From assembly GCA_029204225.1 (NCBI GenBank), contig CM055106.1, positions 2,352,738 to 2,416,737 of the forward strand: a DNA stretch of 64,000 nt, given 5' to 3'. The notes under the pieces were generated by a model. It saw only the letters and a program-made list of their open reading frames with translations. It made no database searches and was not told the origin of the DNA. The position numbers and the translations under genes are program-made. Position 1 is the first letter of the stretch. Each line of letters begins with the position of its first letter. The stretch comes from Diphasiastrum complanatum (taxonomy: Eukaryota; Streptophyta; Lycopodiopsida; Lycopodiales; Lycopodiaceae). Positions 1 to 12,252 of this stretch are shown piece by piece.

Positions 1-3000
1 ATCCTTTTCAAAATGACATCTAGAGTCTATGTGACATTTGTCACTTGTCATGCATGAAATTCTACCAACTTTTTACAAGTGTACTAGTTCTAACTAGAAA
101 TGTCCAAATCATCATGCATGTGTCCAATAAACTTTGTGCATGCCTTGCATGTCACTATGGATCACTTACAATTAATGCATGTGAGTTGCCACGAGTTTCT
201 ACAAGCATAATCATGCGAATTCTATGTATACAAACTATATGCAAGTTGCATTTATCAAACTAGACAATACATAACCATGTAGCTCGAGTTCTATGTAGGC
301 CAAACTTGGCACTTTGCATTAATGAGCTACATACTTGCATGGTACAACATTTGTAGCAAGCCAAGAAATCAATATGGATTGTTTTTCAATTTTAACAAAC
401 CCTATCTCTATCACTAATGGAAACCCTTCACTTCAATCCATCATTTGTGAAAATTGTCAACATTTCCTTGTCTAGTTTTAGGCCAAAATTGCTAAAAATG
501 GCACATAGTTTAGGATCTGACTTTTCACACGTGTGAAACAGGTCTAGATATTTTTAGTAAGTGTATTTTTTCAGTATGAAGAAGTGTCAAACTTCAAGAC
601 CTTCGAAATGAGTCCATTTTCATGTATTTTGGACATATATGCCAATTTTACCTATATAGGGCATATTTTAGGTAAGGAGGGTCTAGAGAGAGGAGAGAGA
701 GTCATCTCTCTCAGCTATATATAGCAGGTAGGCCGTGGAGAAACAGGTTGGAGCAGATCCATTGTATTCATTTGCTTAATGAGAGATTTTTCTATTGGGT
801 TCTCCTTCCATTGTTGGCATTGTGTAGTGATTGAGTTCAAGCTTTGTGTGTATGATATTAGGTGCTTTCCAAAAGTGGTAGGCTGATGTATTATGGACTG
901 TATAATGCTATTTTGGGCCGCACTTGATGTTTATGGAAGTTTCCATTTGTGATAAATGCTTTTTGATCAAGTTCTTTGCATTCTAGGTAGCATAGAATGT
1001 GTTGCCAATTCCTAGCTTATGTAGTTTGGAGTGCAAGCATTCAAGCCAATGATCTTGGAGTTTAGATCCACTTAGGATCTGTATTTTTCACATCATTCAC
1101 TTACCCAAACCTCCCCAAATCATTCCAGCCATGCAATCCACAATGTAGTCTATCAAACAACCAAAACTCATAATCAAACCTTCACCACTCAATCACACGT
1201 TAGCATGTAATGTAACCATTACCCTCCAATGGTAAACAAGTAATTGTGAACCCATAATATTTATAATCATCCCACCAACTCCTTTCAAGTAATATTCATT
1301 CTTCCATCGAGATTCAAGCATACATCTTTCATGACGTACTCCTCAAACCCAAGCATGATATTCATCAATCCTCAATCAATGTCAAGCGACTAACCACAAT
1401 TTGGACCTAACCTCAAGCAATCCAGCCAAGCACTACCATTGAGTGACATTAGCCACAAGAAGCAAGACATACAACCCAACCCAACCCACTAACCCTAACA
1501 TGGAGTAACAACATTCACACTCACTAACACCAAAATAGAACTTAACTCTAAAGGGAAACTAACCAACATTCTCTCTCAAACAAACAAGCTCTCAACATTC
1601 AACTACCAACTCTTACAATTACTAACTCTCAAAAATACTAACTCACAAAAGTACTAACATTTGAAATACAAAGAGTTGGCTCCTTCTTATGGGAAACTCC
1701 AATGGATCCCCTTCACAATGTCATCTTGCCATTCTTCATGCCTTTCAAGCCCTCTTTGCCATTTGTCTCCAACCCATTTGATAGTACACCTAGTGGCCTC
1801 CATAAGAGAGTGGGGGAGTGGTGCATTCAAGGCTCTCTTCCAAAACTAGCCAAGATGCCATTTTTGTCAAAGGCTAGGGAGGCCATTCAAGTTTCCACTT
1901 TTGTACACCCTAGAAGCTCAAAATGTCAATTGCTAGTGGGTGTACCTCCCAAAGTTTTTAGCCTCCAAGGTGTTTTGGCATTTAGTATCCAAATTTTGGG
2001 TGAGGCCCTTTTTCAACCCCTATTTTTAGTAGGCGACCTTCATTTTTCTCTGGGTACCTATGTTTTTTGTCTTTCTTTGACGTTCAAGGGCCGTGCACCT
2101 ACTGCTCATTTGTCTAGGATTTTGGTCTGTTGGGTAACCACTTGGTTCGTACATTTCGTTAATTGCCCGTAAATTGCCCAAACTTTGTCGTTAGGGTTTC
2201 TGTGATACTTGACACTAAATCCATATTTCTCGGTCCTGTTTTTCCCGAAACTTTTCTTTCTTGGTTTTTTCTTCTGTGGTTGACTTTTTTGGCATTCATG
2301 ACTAGGGCTCCCACGACAACACGATTTCCCTGAAAAATACACCTGAGTGATCGTATATTAGTAAAAAATGGATTCAGTACATGGTGAGATCCTAGCACAA
2401 CCATATCAGCTATTTTTTACAACTGTCCATTTTTTTGAAAAGTCGTAAAATATTTACCTGCCATTTCTAAGGCCCAAAATTTGCTCTAGCCTCATTTAGG
2501 ATGGGTTGGGACCCAGTTCTAGGTGAACCAGCACTTTTTGTTCGGTCTTACAAAAATCGACCATAAAATATTTTTGACGGATTTTTTGAAAAGTCAATTT
2601 CTTACTCTTAAACTGTGTCTAGCCACTTTAGGGATAGGTTGGAACCCAATTCTAAGGCAAATTCGTGCCAATTTTTCTCTAATAATCAGGTTTTACATGC
2701 CGATTTTTTCTAGTTTTGCGAATTTAAACTTCAATATTAGTTCGATTTTCCGTGCAAAAATATCAGCTAACATTGGCGAGTACCACTGGGTAGTATGGTC
2801 CCCATACGGCGGACCTTGAGTCTTTGGTTTCGCAGACCAGCTCCTGGTGGCGAATTAAGTATAGTGGGTTCAGCAACCTTGCTAGGTGATGCTAACCACA
2901 ATGAATTGGTGGGGTGTCTTCAACAGCTTCCTATCCAAAGGCCATCAATTGAGCCCTTAGGATCCATCTGCAATCGGATTGGATTTAACCACAACATCTT

Positions 3001-3340
3001 TGAACAATTTGGTGTCTTCATACCTACAAAACCTCACCTATGACCTAAATGGCAAATGCTCCCATTCCCATCAGATGTAAGACAATGACCACCTTCGGAC
3101 CCATGCATGGAGGGATATGCAAATGCATCTATAAGGGTGTATTGTTGTCACCTTACCACATCTATCCAACATCCACCTTGTTGTTTGAGTATTCATCATG
3201 CGTTTTAACCCTAACTTGCGCTTCAATGTTCCTTGCCCTTTTTGTCTTTGGCATATTTGTGTTGGAATTTAATCTAACTCCTACTCATCCCGACAGCCCT
3301 TCTTTCTTCTTTGATTTTTACTCTCTCAAATGAAATCTAC
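1..3340. other. Intergenic stretch without a recognisable gene
   Basis: The longest open frames here (for example about 156 codons at 1702-2172) show no known domain, have unremarkable composition, and overlap other frames, so I do not call genes. The first 850 bases have some LTR-like traits: a TATA-like tatatata at 716-723 after a GA-rich tract, and a CACACGTGTG palindrome near 530 of the kind that is common in the LTRs of the D/F copia family at 40905-45200. An old LTR is possible but no boundary can be set. Confidence 0.4.
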
Positions 3341-3352
3341 AGAAAACTGTTT

Positions 3353-4234
3353 TTAACAGTCTGCATATTTAAACTAATTGTCGCTACAGTCTGCATTTTT
3401 ACTCAGGGCGAAAAACCTGACACCCGACACTGTCACTTCTTTTTACCTTCTAAGCAACTAAGTGTTTAGCGACACTTATGGAAGTTGTTTTTGGGCCATT
3501 TACGCACTTCCAGAAAAGCGACACTGTGTGCGACAAATGCGACACTGCATTTTTACATGCAGTCTCTTACAGGTGACAATTAGGACAAAAAACGACACTG
3601 CATTTTTACATGCAGTTTCTGACAGACGACACTGCAGATTTACACAGGTTTCTACAAAGAAAAATCCGACATTGCAGTTTTACACGGGATACTACACAAG
3701 CGACACACTGTAGATATACACAGTATTCCAAGTACAGACTGCCTACGTCTTCACGCTCCAATAACAACTGTTCTAATTATTTTTTAACAATCTGCATATT
3801 TGAACTAATTGTCGCTATAGTCTGCATTTTTACTCAGGTTTTTCTACAGGCGAAAAACCCGACACTTGACATTGTCACTTCTTTTTACCTTTCTGAGCAA
3901 CTAAGTGTTTAGCGACACTTATGGAAGTTTTTTTTGGGCCATTAAGGCACTTCTAGAAAAGTGACACTATGTCCAAAAAATGCGAAAAATGAGACACTGC
4001 ATTTTTACATGCTGTTTCTAAAAGGCAATAATTAGGACAAAAAGCGACACTGCATTTTTACATGCAGTTTTTGATAGGCGACACTACAGTTTTACACGGG
4101 TTTCTATACAGGCGAAAAACTCGACACTACAGTTTTACATGGGATACTACACAGGCGACACACTACAGAAATACACAGTATTCCAAGTATAGACTGTCTA
4201 CGTCTTCACGCTCCAATAACAACTGTTCTAATTA
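3353..4234. repeat. Tandem duplication (about 430-450 bp units) with internal minisatellite
   Basis: Two diverged direct copies, about 3353-3780 and 3783-4234, start with similar ctgcatatt text and both end with cgtcttcacgctccaataac. Inside each unit a shorter motif, gacactgcatttttaca and variants, recurs every 35-55 bases (near 3538, 3593, 3627, 3668, 3700, then again near 4000-4150). No coding potential is evident. The AT-rich sequence after it (4235-4718) resembles the R/U5 part of a retrotransposon LTR, so the array may lie in an LTR or leader. That last point is inference. Confidence 0.7.
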
Positions 4235-4718
4235 GGTAGTTGATCAGTTGTTAAACAATCTTGTAAATGTAAAGCTAGAATAATGCAAGATCTGCCAATT
4301 GTTATAAATGTAAATGAGCGATTGACGATATAAACGAAGTCATTATAAGTCATCATATATCAGAGGATGACCTGACAGAGATACAACGACCAGAACGGTT
4401 CTTTCAATAGCGGACTCCCAGAGTAAGTGATTATAGAGAGAGAGAAATATATTCAAAACTTTAACAATTGTTTTGAATCTGTAAGTAGGATCACACGCTT
4501 ATCAGCGCAATTGTATTGTGATTTGATTGTTGTGTTTACAACATTATTATACAGTTTCACTATTTTTCTACTTCATCGCATTCTTGTTGAATGATAATAA
4601 CTCTCACTCCTCTTACACAAACATTATTATCAGAGAAATGTATGGCTGTCTTTGATGTCTAAATTAATTTTACATTCTCTTCATATCAGATTTCAATATT
4701 AGGAAGATTGCATGGCTG
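4235..4718. other. AT-rich, possibly LTR-derived sequence
   Basis: There is no open frame of note. The stretch follows the tandem repeat and abuts the broken end of a minus-strand copia gag at about 4719. Its composition is like that of the LTR ends seen elsewhere in the window, but I found no TG...CA boundary or primer-binding site. Confidence 0.3.
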
Positions 4719-5224
4719 TCACAGATGCTTAATCATTTCTTGCGCATGAGCATCCAAAAATCCATTAAGAATCACTTGAATAAGCTCTCCTTCCTTAATG
4801 CTTTCATCAATGCAAGCCAACTCATCATTCAATGCTTTCATCCTCAAAACAAAAGTACTTGGACTTTCTTCATTCTTTTGCAAACAAGAAAAGATTTGCC
4901 TTCTTAGAGTCAACACCCTAGAAGTAGGCTTGGATTCATAAAGCTTTTTCAATGAATCCCAAGCATCCTTAGATGAAGTATACTTATCACTTTCCTTGAG
5001 AAACCATTGGTAGCATTCATCTTGATAATGTGTAGAGCCTTCTTGGCCCTCTTATCATACCTCATTTGATCTTTTTGTGTTGTTGGTCTCTCCTCCAAAC
5101 CTACAACAATATCCAAAACATCATTCACCTCAAGAAGTGATTCCATCCTCACTTTCCACAATGAATAGTTACTTGAGGTAAGCTTATCATTGGCTTCCAA
5201 CATGACTCCAATTGAGGTTGCCAT
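4719..5224 (-). pseudogene. Copia element B: truncated gag (UBN2/DUF4219-type)
   Basis: Two open pieces on the minus strand (5224-4949 and 4952-4719) together resemble the N-terminal capsid part of plant Ty1/copia Gag. Visible marks are the SSNYSLWKVRMESLL start, the AKKALHIIKM stretch, and RMKALNDEL with LIQVILNGF further on. The pieces are in different frames, so there is at least one frameshift near 4950, and the frame ends before any zinc knuckle or integrase. Reading away from its LTR at 5775-6131, gag follows a primer-binding site as expected. The rest of the element is missing. Confidence 0.8.
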
Positions 5225-5761
5225 TTAGCAATGACCTGATCGTCTTTTTCAACCTATTTCAATGCACAAAAGACTCCTTTGCACAACAACAAATGTTTTC
5301 AAAAGAAATCACAAAGATTTGAAACTATCTCAAAAATTCTCTTCTAACACTTATACCAAGCAAATCAACACATAGAATCATGGAATATTGACTTTTGCTA
5401 CTTCCTAAGATTGAAACGCACTCAAATGAAGTCCAACAACCTCACTATCTAGAGATCCAATCAAAATTAGGGTTTTGACAAAAAAATCTATATGCAAATG
5501 CTGAAAACTTGATATGCAATCTATTAGCCACCACTTAGGTTGATCCAATGATCCAAAAATCGGCCAAATCCAGTATGTGAAATAAAAAATTGGAATTGAT
5601 CAAGTTTATAGACCTATATAGGGTTTTGATCTACGAAAGATCCAATCTACAAAAGCAAAAAACTCGATTTTGGTATAGAATCCTCTCTAGCATGCTCTAG
5701 GCTTGATATCTTCACCAAATCTTTGATAGATATGATTTTCTCCTTCATAACCTAAAACACA

Positions 5762-5774
5762 AGCTCTGATACCA
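5762..5774 (-). other. Primer-binding site of copia element B
   Basis: The + strand reads agctctgatacca, whose complement TGGTATCAGAGCT matches the initiator-Met tRNA binding site used by most plant copia elements. It lies directly against the LTR starting at 5775 and about 540 bases before the gag start at 5224, which is the expected order on the minus strand. Confidence 0.8.
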
Positions 5775-6131
5775 TGAAGGATTTCAGATCATTGATGATC
5801 CAATCCAAAAAAAGATCTTGGGTTACAAAAGAAGATATTCTACCAATGTCACCAATGTAGAAAAATCAGCATCTACACACAAAATGAGATGCAAACTCTA
5901 ATAGAACTTGATTAAATATGAATCAAATGATAAAGTATTGTTGTTGTCCGTACAAAACCAGCAAGCTACTGTATTTCACAAGTGTGGATCCAAAAATAAA
6001 AAATATAGATCATTCTACACATATAATTGCATGCGATCACAAGTATAGTGCACCAATGGATAGTAGAACCCAAGAGAACCATGTATAAGCATGAAATGAG
6101 ATAGAGAAGAGAGAAGATATGTCTCTCCACA
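5775..6131 (-). repeat. 5' LTR of copia element B
   Basis: The stretch starts with tgaagg and ends with ccaca on the + strand, giving TG...CA termini, and abuts the primer-binding site at 5762-5774. About 357 bp. Only one copy is in the window because the element is truncated on its far side. The outer boundary is inferred from the terminal CA and from the nearby start of element A at 6140. Confidence 0.6.
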
Positions 6132-6139
6132 AGTTAAAC

Positions 6140-6400
6140 TTAGAATTTGCCTTGCACAGGAACACAGATCATGCTACACAGTAACACATATAGAAAACAC
6201 TCTCCACAACAAGCTCACATAGCAACTGTATTTCTCAAAATAAAATTACACTGTACATGTAGTTGTTCACTCAGGCAACCCATGCATGACCCAGGTTGCC
6301 GTTGGCGGGACGCGTGTCCCGTCGACTGCAAGGCCAACTGATCCTTATCCACTGGTAGGACCCATAGTACAATAACACAGTGATTCTACTTTAATTCTAA
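6140..6400 (-). repeat. 3' LTR of copia element A
   Basis: A 261-bp direct repeat of 11011-11276, with inverted ends ttagaatt...aattctaa instead of a strict TG...CA. It contains a near-palindrome gggacgcgtgtccc at 6307-6320. The copies differ by scattered substitutions and small indels, including a roughly 10-base gap just after the palindrome, so the insertion is not recent. Confidence 0.85.
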
Positions 6401-6411
6401 CTCTCTCCCTT
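6401..6411 (-). other. Polypurine tract of element A
   Basis: The minus strand reads AAGGGAGAGAG immediately before the 3' LTR, the standard place for the plus-strand primer of an LTR retrotransposon. Element G has a similar tract next to its LTR at 48048. Confidence 0.75.
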
Positions 6412-6428
6412 AAAGTAGAGTTTACTTT

Positions 6429-9400
6429 TTATATAGTCATATACATAGCTTTAAAGTCAACAAACTTTAAGTAAAGCTTTGATCTAAACTTATCAAACTT
6501 TTCTCCAATAAGTGGCTTAGTGAAAATATCAGCTAGTTGTTCTTCTGTGCTACAATGAACAACATGAATTTCACGACTCAGCAGCCTCTCACGTATAAAG
6601 TGATACTGAATCTCAATGTGTTTAGTTCTCGCATGGAACACTGGATTCTTTGATAGCTGAATGCCACTCTGACTGTCGCTATGTAAAGTCGTGGGATTTT
6701 TCTACTTCATGCCAATTTCTTCCAAGATTTGTCTCAACGATATAGCTTCATGTGCTACACTACACATTGTCTTATACTCTGCTTCTGTGGTGGAAAGAGC
6801 AATTGTACTTTGCTTCTTACTAGACCAGGAAAAGCAACTACCACAAAACTGGAATACATACCCTGTGGTGGATCTACGATCATCATTGTCACCTCCCCAA
6901 TCCGCATCCACATAGCCACACAACTCAGGCAAGCCATCATGCTTCTTGTAAATCAAGCCATACTCTGAAGTGCCTTTCACATAACGCAAAATGCGTTTAG
7001 TTGTCTTCCAATGCATTTCTGTAGGTGCTGCCATAAACTAACTTACAATGCCAACAACATAGCATATATCTGGTCTAGTCATGGTAAGGTAAATCAAGCT
7101 CCCTACTAAATGTCTATACAGCGTAGCATCAAATGACTGTGACTCATCAAGCTTAGAAAGCTTTTTACCTGGTTCAATAGGAGTGTTTACTGGTTTGCAA
7201 TCCTGCAACCTAAACATGTGCAGCAACTCTTTGACATACTTCACTTGTGTTAAACCCACTTCATGTCCTTTTTGCCACACTTCTACTCCAAGGCAGTAAT
7301 GCATCAGGTTGAGATCTGTCGTCTCAAATTGTTCCATGAGGTCTTTCTTGATCATGTCTATCATCTCTTGATTATTTCCCGTAATAATCAAGTCATCAAC
7401 ATAAAGAGCAATCAAAACAACCATATCATCAAAGCATAAGACACATAGGTTTGAATCAGAATGTGTTCTCACCATTCTCTTTGAATGAAAGTAGGCATCA
7501 ATCCTGCTATACAACGCACGTGGTGCTTGTTTAAGACCATAAAGCGCTTTCTTCAAGTGACATACTTTATTTTCCTATCCCTTCGCTACAAGGCCTTCAG
7601 GTTGATCCATGAACACTTCTTCTTCTAACTCACCATTTAGAAAAGCAGATTTCACATCCATCTTATGCAAAGGCCAACCAAAATGTGAAGCTAAAGCAAC
7701 AAGTAGACGTAGAGTATTCCACTTACAAATCGGCGCAAAGGTCTCCTCATAGTCGATGCCTTTATTTTGTGCGTACTCTTTGATCACCAATCTTGCCTTG
7801 TGCTTTGTTATACTTCCATCTATATGATACTTAGTCCTATATACCCATTTGCAACCAATGGGTTTCTTGCCAACTGGTGGTTTTACTAAGTCCCATGTGC
7901 TATGTTTAGCAATTGACTCCATCTCCTCTCCCATGGCCTTGACCCAAATGCCATCATCCTTCGCTTCAACATAAGTCAAAGCTTCTTTGCTTTGAATAAT
8001 GCTAGATAAGAGAGCATAATCACAAGTGGTTCACCTTTGGCTTCTTCTTCGTGAATGCTTTCTCAGGTGTTATCTTTGGTATGGCAATGGTAGGACTTCT
8101 ATTTTGAAGATAGACTGCCGTGCTACATGCTTCTGACCAAAAACCTTTTGGTAGTTTCATCTCAGCTAGCATAGATCTGGCACTTTCCACAATTGTACGA
8201 TTCTTGCGCTCAGCTACACCATTGAGAGCAGGATTATGAGCTTGCGTAAATTGTCTTTTAATCCCACATTGATCACAAAGATCATTGAAGTCATTAGACT
8301 TGTACTCACCTCCACTATCTGATCTTAGGACTTTGATCTTCCTACTTGTCTGATTTTCGACCAATGCTTTGAAGCTCTTGAAGTTATCAAATGCATCTGA
8401 TTTCTTCTTCAAGAAGTAGATTCACATCTTACGTGACATATCATCAATAAAGGTCATGAAATAGAAGGCTTTACCTAAGGACATGGTCCTCATAGGCCCG
8501 CATAAATCTGTGTGGATTAAATCCAAGATGTTCTTTGCTCTTGCAACACCCCCTTTATTGAACTTCTCTCGATGCTGCTCCCCATATACACAGGATTCGC
8601 ACATCAATTTCAAGTGATCTTCTATGGTAGGCAATCCTGTTACCATCTCCAATTTTCTCATCAAACTGAGGCTTCCCAAGTTCAAGTGACCAAGCCTCTT
8701 ATGCCACAACTCAGTTTGCGATGGAACGGATGATACAAGTCCATGTTGCCCCTTAATTGTAGCATTCAACTTGTACAATTTTGTATTGGGCTCTCTTACT
8801 CCATCCGCAATAACTTTGAACTTTTGGTTCACATCCTTCACAAAGCAACGATCATGGGCGAATTCTACTTTCAACTTTTGATCAGTAATGACTCCAACAA
8901 AAAGTAGATTTTTCTTCAAACTTGGTACGTAAAGTACCTCCCTGATCATCCTACTTTTGCCATCAGGTAGTTGGATTGAAACGGTGCCTATCCCCTTGAT
9001 TTTGCACACCTCACCATTTGCTTGTGAAACAGATGTTCCATTATCCAACACCTTCAAACTACTGAACCAATTTTTGTTACCTGTCATGTGTCTTGTGGCT
9101 CCCGAGTCAATATACCATGCTTGATCATCTTGATTAGATGACAATGCAGATACGAAGATGCTAGAGTCTTCAATCTCACCCTCATCGACAAGGTTACCTG
9201 CTTGTTTTGGTTTTTCCTTGCCTTGTTCCACCAGGAATTTGCGACATTCACTCTTCCAATGGCCCTTTTTACCACAATGGAAGCACTTGCCTTTCTTCTT
9301 AGTTTTACTGGAAGATCCCTCGTCCTCCTGAGACTTGGCAAATTGCTGCTTAGACTTCTTCTTGCCCTTGCCCTTGCCTTGTTTTTGGTGTGTCGCCAGT

Positions 9401-9465
9401 GCCTGATTGTCAATATTTTGACGTCTAGCTTTCACCATTTCTCGCCGTTGCTCTTCCTGCATCAA
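6429..9465 (-). pseudogene. Element A pol: zinc knuckle, protease, integrase, RT, RNase H (interrupted)
   Basis: The first piece (9465-8422) has a lysine-rich stretch and the CCHC knuckle CFHCGKKGHWKSEC, then the aspartic protease motif YIDSGATRHMT, the GAG-pre-integrase box (LWHKRLGHLNLGSL) and the first integrase aspartate (LIHTDLCGPM). The next (8412-8020) holds the second and third catalytic positions, around RSDSGGEY and NGVAERKNR. RT spans 7979-7575 and 7556-7038 with the catalytic LYVDDLII. RNase H spans 7034-6702 and 6641-6429 with YVDADWGGD and STTEAEY. Breaks lie near 8415, 7990-8020, 7560-7575, 7036 and 6650-6700. All domains are recognisable, but no full polyprotein can be made. 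Confidence 0.9.
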
Positions 9466-9468
9466 GAT

Positions 9469-10014
9469 TCATGTGAGCTCGTCAAAGGTTGGCAATCTTT
9501 CTCTTGATGCTATTCCGCTCACAAACATCTGATAGGGTTCTGCAATGCCGCACAATGCATTGTGCACCAGCTCCACATCACGTATGCGCTCACCAATATA
9601 ATGCAGTTCATCTCTCATTGTCTTGATTCTGGTCATGTACGTCTGAATGTGCTCTCCTTGCTCCATGCGGGCACTATTCAACTTTGACTTTAGAAACATG
9701 ATTCTTGACGGATTTGATGTCTCAAACTGCTCCTTTAGCACATCCCATGCCTGTCTGGGTGTAACAGCATCACAAATGTGGGTAGTGATGTGATCCTTCA
9801 CTGACAAGTTAATGAAGGTCAAAGCTTTCCTCATCTTTTTGTCGAACACTTTGATATCTGCTTCATTTGGCGGCCTTCTCTCATCACTTGTGACGACTTC
9901 CCACATGTCTTTCTCCATCAGTATGTTTTTCATTTTGAATTTCCACATTGCATAGTTGGAAATCCCGTCCAATTTGCTACTTTCGCTCAAAATGGACTCT
10001 CCCATGTTTGCCAT
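9469..10014 (-). CDS. Element A gag (UBN2-type capsid), separated from pol by a stop
   Basis: About 181 codons starting with ATG at 10014. Typical plant copia Gag: an N-terminal block with NYAMWKFKMKNIL, then the UBN2-like core with AWDVLKEQFE and YMTRIKTMRDEL. It runs to a stop at the edge of the zinc-knuckle frame at 9465. In an intact copia element gag and pol form one frame, so the stop is probably a mutation. A diverged copy of the same gag type lies at 32849-33168. Confidence 0.8.
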   Translation of the reverse strand: MANMGESILSESSKLDGISNYAMWKFKMKNILMEKDMWEVVTSDERRPPNEADIKVFDKKMRKALTFINLSVKDHITTHICDAVTPRQAWDVLKEQFETSNPSRIMFLKSKLNSARMEQGEHIQTYMTRIKTMRDELHYIGERIRDVELVHNALCGIAEPYQMFVSGIASRERLPTFDELT

Positions 10015-10995
10015 CGCAAAACTGCTTGAAACTTCTGCCGTAGGCTAAAAACAATATGCTGAGGCCAACAGTGATGTCAGAAGTTGAAAATAATGACCTG
10101 CACTTTTTCCCTTACCAGGCCACTCGTTGCTTTTCCACCAACTTGAAAGCCAAATCGGCGACGGCTTCCAAAATGCACTCAGTCATCAACTCCCAACAAC
10201 GTGCCCAGTGGAATGGTGAAATCACTTCTGGCGTACAATCTGGGTAGCACAATCTAAGCCGTCGATCTTGTAACTCCTCTATCCAACGGATCTGAGCATT
10301 TCTGTGCAGCAATGGAGAGTGTTGTAGACACTGTCCACTTCGAAACGCTATGCTCTCACCCTGGTTCCACGCGCGAACAGCCCGCGACCTCCCTGTCTGC
10401 GGTTGCGCCTCCCCACACCCATTTTTGTTTGATCTAACTCGCCTGTGGATCGATTTGAACACGATCTGAGGCCTGGAGCAGGGTTGCCCTACTGATTCCA
10501 AGTCTGTAGAGTGTTCACTCAAGAAATTCCATGGAGAAACGGTGATTTTAGCTCAACTTGACAAAGTGGCTTTCTTCACCTTTTACCGCAAATCTGCTAG
10601 GTTAACTGTCTGGAGACAAATCTCTGACATAAACCTCAGAATCTCTCCATGGCTGGTTGACAATGTGATTAGCTTCCTTCCTGTCCTTACTGCATCCAAA
10701 ACGGTGCACAAACAGTGAAGAAATCACCAGTTATGTATGAAAACCGTAACCCCAAACTCGGTTTCAATTTTCAGCTGGCTTCAAAATTGTCAATTTTTCA
10801 CCAAATTTTTCCCTGTCTGATGCTATGCATAGGCTAATAATCCTCTGCTGAGCTTAGCAAGCCTCTATAAACTAGAAACCGTGCACCAATGCTTCTCTTT
10901 CCGTCTTCAACCCGCCGTAAACCCTGAACTCTCATAATACAGTTCTCCCGAAGCTCTCTTCAACGGCAATGTTGTACTATGTACACTCCCTGTAT
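10015..10995 (-). other. Untranslated leader of element A
   Basis: About 980 bases between the primer-binding site and the gag ATG. One open frame (10522-10112, minus) is present but has no recognisable domain and uneven composition, so I treat it as chance. The length is within the range for copia leaders. Confidence 0.5.
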
Positions 10996-11009
10996 GGCTC
11001 TGATACCAA
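10996..11009 (-). other. Primer-binding site of element A
   Basis: The + strand ggctctgataccaa is the complement of TTGGTATCAGAGCC, an initiator-Met tRNA type site, one base from the 5' LTR boundary at 11011. Confidence 0.85.
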
Positions 11010-11010
11010 C

Positions 11011-11276
11011 TTAGAATTTTCTTTGAATAGGAACACAAATCATGCTACACAGTAACACAGAAAACACTCTCCACAACAAGCTCACATAGCAACTGTATTT
11101 CTCAAAATGAAATTACACTGTACATATAATTGTTCACTCATGCAACCCATGCATGACCCAGGTTGCCGTTGGTGGGACACGTGTCCCGTCGACTTGCCTC
11201 GCGGCGAGGCCAACTGATCCTTATCCACTGATAGGACCCACAGTACAGTAACACAGTGATTCTACTTTAATTCTAA
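11011..11276 (-). repeat. 5' LTR of copia element A
   Basis: A 266-bp partner of 6140-6400 with the same ttagaatt...aattctaa ends. It contains a perfect 14-bp palindrome gggacacgtgtccc at 11174-11187 with a CACGTG core, followed by a small cctcgcggcgagg hairpin that is mostly missing from the other LTR. Confidence 0.85.
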
Positions 11277-11766
11277 TTGTTACATCCTTTTATAACAGGT
11301 CCAAATCTTATTTGGCCACTTGGATTTCCCACCAAAATGCTAATTCTACTATTTTTGGGTCTAGATTCAAAGCACCCAACATTCAAATTTGAAGCTACTC
11401 AAACTCGACTTCTAACTTTTCCACATTTTTAAAAAGTGTTTATTCAAATGAAATTTAGACTAATGAACTTTGAAAAGTCAAACTCTAAGTCTAAAACAAA
11501 GTTGGCCTCAATTTGCCAAATATGAAAATATAGCGAATATGATCAAACTAGTTGAATCTTTCACATAATATACTCATGTGTCATAATATATATAAGTGCA
11601 AATGTCAAAACACATGAGGAAAAAGATTCAATTCTCATAATGTAAATGAAAAATTCCAGGTAATGAACTAGTGCAAAAGTACAAAAGTAGTTACAACTAT
11701 ATAATTCCTAGTCATGACGTTGTCTTTCTTTATAACAAGTATCACGATTTCAAGCAGAAGTAGCCA
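11277..11766. other. AT-rich intergenic stretch, no gene seen
   Basis: No long open frame, no LTR boundary and no repeat beyond simple AT-richness. Confidence 0.5.
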
Positions 11767-12252
11767 ATGCAAGAGCATGCCATAGCAGCTCCACCCTCCA
11801 TCGATAGGCAACGACCTACAACTGTTCAAACAACGGAGTTCATCCCAACGCCTCCACTTACCGTCGATGGGCCTAGACCCATGATTGTTCAACCACAAGA
11901 TGCTACGATCCTAGTCATTCACCAAGGAGAATCGTTTGCTCATGCACCTGTAGTTCGAAAGTTTGTAAGACAATGACAGCAGTCTGATCGCTTCGTCCCT
12001 TAGGCTTTCATCAGTCATGACGAACCTGCCACCATAGCAGAAGCCTTGTCAATGCCCGATGCAGACAAATGGAAAGCTGCCATGGATGCTGAGTATCAGT
12101 CTCTAATGAAGAACAAGACCTGGAGTCTTGTCAATCCTCCTACAGGTGACTCCAAGTGGATCTTCAAGCTGAAGCTTAAACCAGATGGATCAATATCCAA
12201 AATGGAAAGCTAGATTGGTGGTTAAAAGATTTGAACAAGTATAAGGGATAGA
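11767..12252 (+). pseudogene. Copia fragment: linker and start of RT
   Basis: A 69-codon open piece (11767-11976) with low-complexity Pro/Thr text is followed, after a stop, by the standard entry into copia RT: ADKWKAAMDAEYQSLMKN, TWSLVNPP and KWIFKLKLKPDGSI, then KARLVVK in another frame. The matching stretch with NKTWSLVNPPAG is seen on the minus strand near 54880-55020, so the two are related families. It breaks off about 12252. Confidence 0.75.

Larger units (their letters stand above)
6140..11276 (-). mobile_element. Ty1/copia LTR retrotransposon A, complete in outline, coding frame broken
   Basis: A 5.1-kb element on the minus strand. In order from its 5' end: LTR (11276-11011), primer-binding site (11009-10996), leader, gag (10014-9469), zinc knuckle with protease and integrase (9465-8020), reverse transcriptase (7979-7038), RNase H (7034-6429), polypurine tract (6411-6401) and 3' LTR (6400-6140). 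The integrase-before-RT order defines the copia superfamily. Several stops and frameshifts interrupt the polyprotein, so it is not autonomous. I see no clear target-site duplication: the 5 bases outside are taaac on the left and ttgtt on the right. Confidence 0.9.

Noticed and set aside
1702-2172. 156-codon plus-strand open frame
   Set aside because: No known motif, overlaps other frames of similar length, and lies in a gene-free stretch; chance in a region with few stops.
3353-4234. CRISPR-like array
   Set aside because: Repeats are diverged, tandem, without unique equal-length spacers, and the context is plant nuclear DNA.
10112-10522. 136-codon minus frame in the leader of element A
   Set aside because: Lies between primer-binding site and gag where copia elements have a leader; Arg/Gln/Ser-rich without recognisable domain.
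6140-11276. Target-site duplication for element A
   Set aside because: The five bases outside the LTRs differ (taaac, ttgtt), so no duplication can be claimed.
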